From: Coxiellaceae bacterium UBA1530 | GTDB lineage: Bacteria; Pseudomonadota; Gammaproteobacteria; Coxiellales; Coxiellaceae | Direction: 5' to 3' | Length of the DNA: 38,845 nucleotides | NCBI GenBank assembly: GCA_002323325.1 | Contig: DCQA01000029.1 | Coordinates: 1 to 38,845, forward strand | Shown: positions 35,449 to 38,845 of the stretch, piece by piece | Layout of the letters: the number at the start of each line of letters is the position of its first letter | How positions within the stretch are numbered: the first letter of the stretch is position 1 | The notes under the pieces: generated by a model | Databases searched by the model: none | Told to the model about the DNA's origin: nothing | The model's input: the letters and a program-made list of their open reading frames with translations, nothing else | Translations under genes and position numbers: made by a program

Positions 35449-36549
35449 CTATTGACGTGGTGACTGAGAGACGGACGAATCCTGATGCCTGCCAGCATCA
35501 TTCGCGAGCACATTGACTTGACTGCCATCCTGTAACTTTTGTTGTCCTAAAATAACAATCGTCGCCCCTTCTTTAATACCGCTTTTAATTTGTGCTTCAC
35601 CGCCATGTCGAGTACCCAACTTAATGTAGACCTGGCTCACTTTGTTACCAACCACTTGAAAGACATAGTACCCTTTCACATCAGCTAATACGGCCTGATC
35701 TGGAACAACCAGTATGTTATTCTTTGTTCCGATCTCTTGATTCACCTTCACAAACATTCCAGGTAATAATATCTGATCCGGATTTGGCACAAGAGCTTGA
35801 ACTGTCACAGAGCGCGTTGAATCATCCACGGTCGGTGATATAAAATTCACTGTTCCGGTGAAAGTATCGTCAGGAAAAGCTCGCACACTGATAGTGGCTC
35901 TCTGACCTTTCTTTAGGCTTGATAAATAGTTTTGCGGGATATCGTAATTAACTAACAGTTGAGTTTTGTTGACCAGCTTGACTAATGCGTTACCCGCGTT
36001 GATGTAATCACCAGCATTGTACTTAAACTCCCCTAAAACCCCAGAGAACGGTGCCTTAATACTCAACTGATCCAGATCAGCTTGTTTCTCAGCTAATTCA
36101 GCTTTTGTTGTTTCTAAATTCGCACGCTGATCATCTAATTCTTGACGGGAAATGTTAGCTATACCTTGAGCCGATAGCTGTTTGTAACGCTCGTATTTCT
36201 GTTGGGCAGATTTATACGAGGCCTGGGCCTTATTCACTTGTGCCTGAGCTTGTTGACTATCGAGTTGAGCAATCACATCACCTTCCACCAACATCTGCCC
36301 ATTGCTGAAGTTAATTTGACTGATCTTACCATCCACAACGGGACTGATAGCGACAGCTTTCATGGCTGTCAGTGAACCCAATGCTGAAATGTATTGCGGA
36401 ATACTAGCGAGCTTGGCTTTTCCAACACGAACGTTCCATACCACAGTTTCATTAGCTGCATATCCGACGATAACAAAACCGATAAACCAAAGCGCAAAAG
36501 CCCCTTGTACGAAACCACGCCAACGATACAGAAATCCATTTTTTTTCAT
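35449..36549 (-). CDS. RND periplasmic adaptor (membrane fusion protein)
   Basis: With the ATG at 36549 the protein has 366 residues; the frame stays open to an ATG at 36633, which would add 28 residues ahead of the anchor. The N-terminal basic stretch and hydrophobic segment (about 13-33) fit an inner-membrane anchor. A beta-barrel/lipoyl half-motif (VDGKISQINFSNGQMLVEGDVIAQLDS) precedes the coiled-coil hairpin at about 110-180 (QAQAQVNKAQASYKSAQQKYERY and following). The second lipoyl half is IKAPFSGVLGEFKYNAGDYI and the beta-barrel domain follows. It bridges the RND pump to a TolC-like channel. First gene of the pump operon, divergent from the 5'-nucleotidase gene. Confidence 0.92.
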   Translation of the reverse strand: MKKNGFLYRWRGFVQGAFALWFIGFVIVGYAANETVVWNVRVGKAKLASIPQYISALGSLTAMKAVAISPVVDGKISQINFSNGQMLVEGDVIAQLDSQQAQAQVNKAQASYKSAQQKYERYKQLSAQGIANISRQELDDQRANLETTKAELAEKQADLDQLSIKAPFSGVLGEFKYNAGDYINAGNALVKLVNKTQLLVNYDIPQNYLSSLKKGQRATISVRAFPDDTFTGTVNFISPTVDDSTRSVTVQALVPNPDQILLPGMFVKVNQEIGTKNNILVVPDQAVLADVKGYYVFQVVGNKVSQVYIKLGTRHGGEAQIKSGIKEGATIVILGQQKLQDGSQVNVLANDAGRHQDSSVSQSPRQ

Positions 36550-36711
36550 ATCAATCAGTCTGTTAAATAAAGATTTATTCAGTATAAGCAGATTAAACGG
36601 CGAATCCAAGGCAGACTGACTGAATACTGCCAAGAAAAACAGTTATTTATCCAGGTACTTGCATCTTAGTTGTAAAAAAATTATCCTGCGTTCAATCATA
36701 AGGATAAAACC

Positions 36712-37629
36712 ATGCCAGAAGATATTTCACATAAACTCGTCATAGGCATTTCATCGCGGGCACTATTCGACCTAACCACCAGTAATACTATTTTTGAAGA
36801 ACAAGGTATCGATAAATACCGTGAATACCAACTCGCTCATGAAAATGAAATTCTTTTACCTGGAAGTGGCTTCAACCTAGTTAAAAAACTACTGAATATC
36901 AACCAGTTTGGTGATTTTGCAGAGGTTATTCTCCTATCTAGAAATAGTGCTGATAGTGGATTAAGAATCTTCAACAGCATTGAGCACTATGATCTCGATA
37001 TCAGCCGAGCAGCCTTTACCAATGGCAGTCGTCGTTACCCCTACATTAAAGCCTTCGGAGTCGATCTATTTCTGTCAACCAGTAAGGACGATGTCGTTCA
37101 TACACTTAATCAGGGCAACGCTGCAGCCACTTTGTTACCCTCACCACCCAACCTACAAGAAGAAAATGACCAACTCCGTATTGCCTTCGATGGCGATGCA
37201 GTGATTTTCTCCGATGAAGCCGAGCGTATTTTCCAAAGCGTTGGTCTTGATGCCTTTCATCAAAGTGAACGTAACCGAGGACATGAACCTCTAGACAATG
37301 GCCCCTTCCAAGGATTCCTCATGGCACTGCATGACATTCAGCAACACTTTAGCCCAGAGGATTGTCCCATACGAACAGCATTGGTGACAGCACGATCAGC
37401 ACCTGCACACGCACGTGTGATTAGAACCTTGAGGCAATGGGGTATTCGCATGGATGAAGCCTTCTTTCTGGGTGGCATCAAGAAAACTGAATTCCTCACC
37501 GCATTTAAAGCGGATATCTTTTTTGATGACCAACCCGGTCACATTGCCTCAGCCAGCGAACATGTCACAGCAGCACATGTTCCCCATGGCATCATGAACC
37601 CTTCATCCAAAGAAACTAAACAAGACTAA
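36712..37629 (+). CDS. 5'-nucleotidase, PF06189 type
   Basis: A 305-residue cytosolic phosphatase acting on nucleoside 5'-monophosphates. The N-terminus (DKLVIGISSRALFDL-like, here HKLVIGISSRALFDL) and the HAD-type acidic motif FDGDAVIFSDEAE (Asp160/Asp162) with FLGGIKKTEFL and FFDDQPGH later match the family. The substrates actually used are not readable. It is followed by orn after 14 bases on the same strand. Confidence 0.88.
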   Translation: MPEDISHKLVIGISSRALFDLTTSNTIFEEQGIDKYREYQLAHENEILLPGSGFNLVKKLLNINQFGDFAEVILLSRNSADSGLRIFNSIEHYDLDISRAAFTNGSRRYPYIKAFGVDLFLSTSKDDVVHTLNQGNAAATLLPSPPNLQEENDQLRIAFDGDAVIFSDEAERIFQSVGLDAFHQSERNRGHEPLDNGPFQGFLMALHDIQQHFSPEDCPIRTALVTARSAPAHARVIRTLRQWGIRMDEAFFLGGIKKTEFLTAFKADIFFDDQPGHIASASEHVTAAHVPHGIMNPSSKETKQD

Positions 37630-37643
37630 ACTAAGGAAAGCAC

Positions 37644-38192
37644 ATGAGCACCATCAGCGGGCTAATTTGGATTGATCTTGAAATGACAGGACTCGATACC
37701 GACAAAGATCACATCATTGAGATAGCCACCATTGTCACAGACACCGAACTCAACATCATCGCAGAAGGCCCTGTCTGTGCGATTCACCAACCCGATAGCG
37801 TTCTCGAAGCAATGGATTCCTGGAACACACACCAACATCAACACTCTGGACTGTGGGAGCGCGTTCAACAGAGCGCTGTCACCGCAGAAGATGCAGAAAG
37901 CAAAACCTTGGCATTTTTGCAACAATACGTTGACCCTAAGACTTCGCCCATGTGTGGTAATACCATTTGCCAAGACCGTCGCTTCCTACACCGCGAAATG
38001 CCTACACTCGAGCAGTTTTTTCATTATCGTAATCTGGACGTTACTTCACTGAAAATTCTCGCACAACTGTGGGAACCCGATATGGCTAGTGATTACTGCA
38101 AAGTCTCTCAGCACCTAGCCCTACAAGATATTCGAGATTCCATCGATGAGCTTCGCTATTATCGACAACATTTTTTACGAAAGCCCTCATGA
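37644..38192 (+). CDS. orn: Oligoribonuclease
   Basis: A 182-residue 3'-to-5' exonuclease that degrades two- to five-base RNAs, including pGpG from c-di-GMP turnover. DEDDh residues are all present: Asp11 and Glu13 in WIDLEMTGLD, Asp111 in CQDRRFL, and His157 and Asp162 in SQHLALQDIRDSIDEL. Length is right for the family. AAGGAAA sits before the ATG; cotranscribed with the 5'-nucleotidase gene. Confidence 0.96.
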   Translation: MSTISGLIWIDLEMTGLDTDKDHIIEIATIVTDTELNIIAEGPVCAIHQPDSVLEAMDSWNTHQHQHSGLWERVQQSAVTAEDAESKTLAFLQQYVDPKTSPMCGNTICQDRRFLHREMPTLEQFFHYRNLDVTSLKILAQLWEPDMASDYCKVSQHLALQDIRDSIDELRYYRQHFLRKPS

Positions 38193-38229
38193 TGTAACGA
38201 TGACAGAAGAAGCTATACGTACATAAAGG

Positions 38230-38247
38230 CCTGATGAGTTAATCAGG
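38230..38247. terminator. Small hairpin between convergent orn and small-peptide gene
   Basis: Stem CCTGAT / ATCAGG with a 6-base loop (GAGTTA); no proper T-run on either strand. A weak candidate for ending either transcript. Confidence 0.3.
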
Positions 38248-38260
38248 ACCGGAATTCACC

Positions 38261-38512
38261 CTATAATTTCGATAAGAACGTACAGTTTTTGGGATCCCCA
38301 CAACAAGTCCCTTTTTTTGCTAACAGAAAAGCTCTATGTCGGCAGTTTTTCGCGATTTCAGCCAAAACCAAACCACTGAGAAATACAGTCGCTGTCGTTT
38401 CAGTCATCGCTGTATCTGTAAAACCACCCTCTGAAGATACCGCAGAAGCACTCATTAACAAACCGACAACACCAATCATACCAACACTTAATAAGGATTG
38501 AGACTTTTTCAT
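38261..38512 (-). CDS. Small secreted cysteine-containing peptide
   Basis: 83 residues: signal peptide MKKSQSLLSVGMIGVVGLLMSASAVS, then a hydrophobic middle (TVFLSGLVLAEIA), then a cysteine-containing tail (NCRHR, TCCGDPKNCTF). GGAG lies just upstream of the ATG. No family recognised. In style it resembles the 61-aa peptide at 22631-22816 (same strand, signal peptide, CC plus a downstream C in the tail), but the sequences are not clearly homologous. Confidence 0.65.
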   Translation of the reverse strand: MKKSQSLLSVGMIGVVGLLMSASAVSSEGGFTDTAMTETTATVFLSGLVLAEIAKNCRHRAFLLAKKGTCCGDPKNCTFLSKL

Positions 38513-38845
38513 ATGAACTCCTCATAACTTATATAAAACCTAACATGAGTCGTTATAGTCCAAAAAAAACCCATAAGTGAGTTATTGAAATTTTTGTATT
38601 CTAGGCAACGAGTTACCACCACAAGCATGAGATAAAATCGATGCTTTTTAGTGAATACATCCTATCCTATCCCTGGCCTATTGAAAGCGTCACACCTTTC
38701 AAGATAGCTTGCTCCATAAACTACTCTATCGAATTATAAAGCCGACGTTTAAGCATGTTATATCGCCCGCCTGTCATCATTTAAAAGGCCCAAGTGCCAT
38801 TAAGCCCATCACACATCAACTGCATGACGCCTTATCATCAAAACA
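38513..38845. other. Terminal intergenic stretch ending in a dispersed repeat
   Basis: About 330 bases with no gene seen. It contains a weak hairpin (AAGCAT...ATGCTT around 38626-38650) and ends in repeat copy 2. Confidence 0.5.
38813..38845. repeat. Dispersed repeat, copy 2 (cut by window end)
   Basis: Matches 22553-22585 at 31 of 33 positions, same orientation. The match runs to the very last base, so the repeat may continue past the window. Sequences often break at repeats, which would explain why the window stops here. Confidence 0.75.

Noticed and set aside
1..38845. tRNA, rRNA, riboswitch or CRISPR elements
   Set aside because: Scanning by eye for T-arm sequences, rRNA stretches and regularly spaced repeats gave nothing; a covariance-model search would be decisive.

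Overview
The window reads as a chromosome segment of a moderately AT-rich gammaproteobacterium. The evidence is the set of housekeeping proteins with gammaproteobacterial character: HemW, Hpt, MiaA, ThpR, PurU, Orn, a DUF1820 protein, a PF06189 5'-nucleotidase and a gamma/beta-type AddB/AddA-like pair. I cannot place it to family from sequence alone; the mix loosely recalls Legionellales-like lineages, but that is a guess. No rRNA, tRNA, CRISPR array, transposase or phage gene was seen.

Layout. 1-10.8 kb is mostly core: the 3' part of hemW, a secreted unknown, an MFS carrier, RidA, then a minus-strand block (miaA, DUF924, DUF1820, mscS-like, hpt; the last three genes overlap), then plus-strand ZIP metal transporter, Bax-like glucosaminidase and an outer-membrane beta-barrel closed by a clear terminator, facing thpR. 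10.9-12.7 kb is an SLC13-type carrier with two RCK_C domains. 12.7-16.6 kb is a single large minus-strand C-A-T-TE peptide synthetase resembling EntF in size, domain order and serine-like specificity code, but with no siderophore genes around it. 16.6-23.1 kb is an accessory-looking, gene-poor stretch: long non-coding gaps, a CydP-like small membrane protein, PurU, a cysteine-containing exported unknown, a blue-tuned proton-pumping proteorhodopsin with its own near-consensus promoter, two unknown proteins, a tiny secreted peptide, a dispersed 33-bp repeat, and a perfect 32-bp palindrome. 23.2-30.4 kb is an operon of AddB-like nuclease, AddA-like helicase-nuclease and a Bcr/CflA drug exporter. 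30.6-36.6 kb (minus) holds an unknown protein, an alpha/beta hydrolase whose nucleophile serine is replaced by alanine, and an RND efflux pump with its periplasmic adaptor. 36.7-38.2 kb is a 5'-nucleotidase/oligoribonuclease pair, then a second tiny secreted peptide. The window ends inside the second copy of the 33-bp repeat.

How it fits together. Housekeeping functions are translation and tRNA modification (MiaA), nucleotide salvage and RNA end-processing (Hpt, 5'-nucleotidase, Orn, ThpR), one-carbon metabolism (PurU), recombinational repair (AddAB-like) and envelope homeostasis (mechanosensitive channel, RND pump, Bax). On top of this sit two lifestyle genes: the light-driven proton pump, which needs retinal made elsewhere, and the lone serine-type NRPS, which needs a phosphopantetheinyl transferase and probably partner enzymes encoded elsewhere. 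The strongest leads for something undescribed are the NRPS, the rhodopsin neighbourhood, the paired tiny secreted cysteine peptides with the dispersed repeat, and the alanine-for-serine hydrolase linked to the RND pump.
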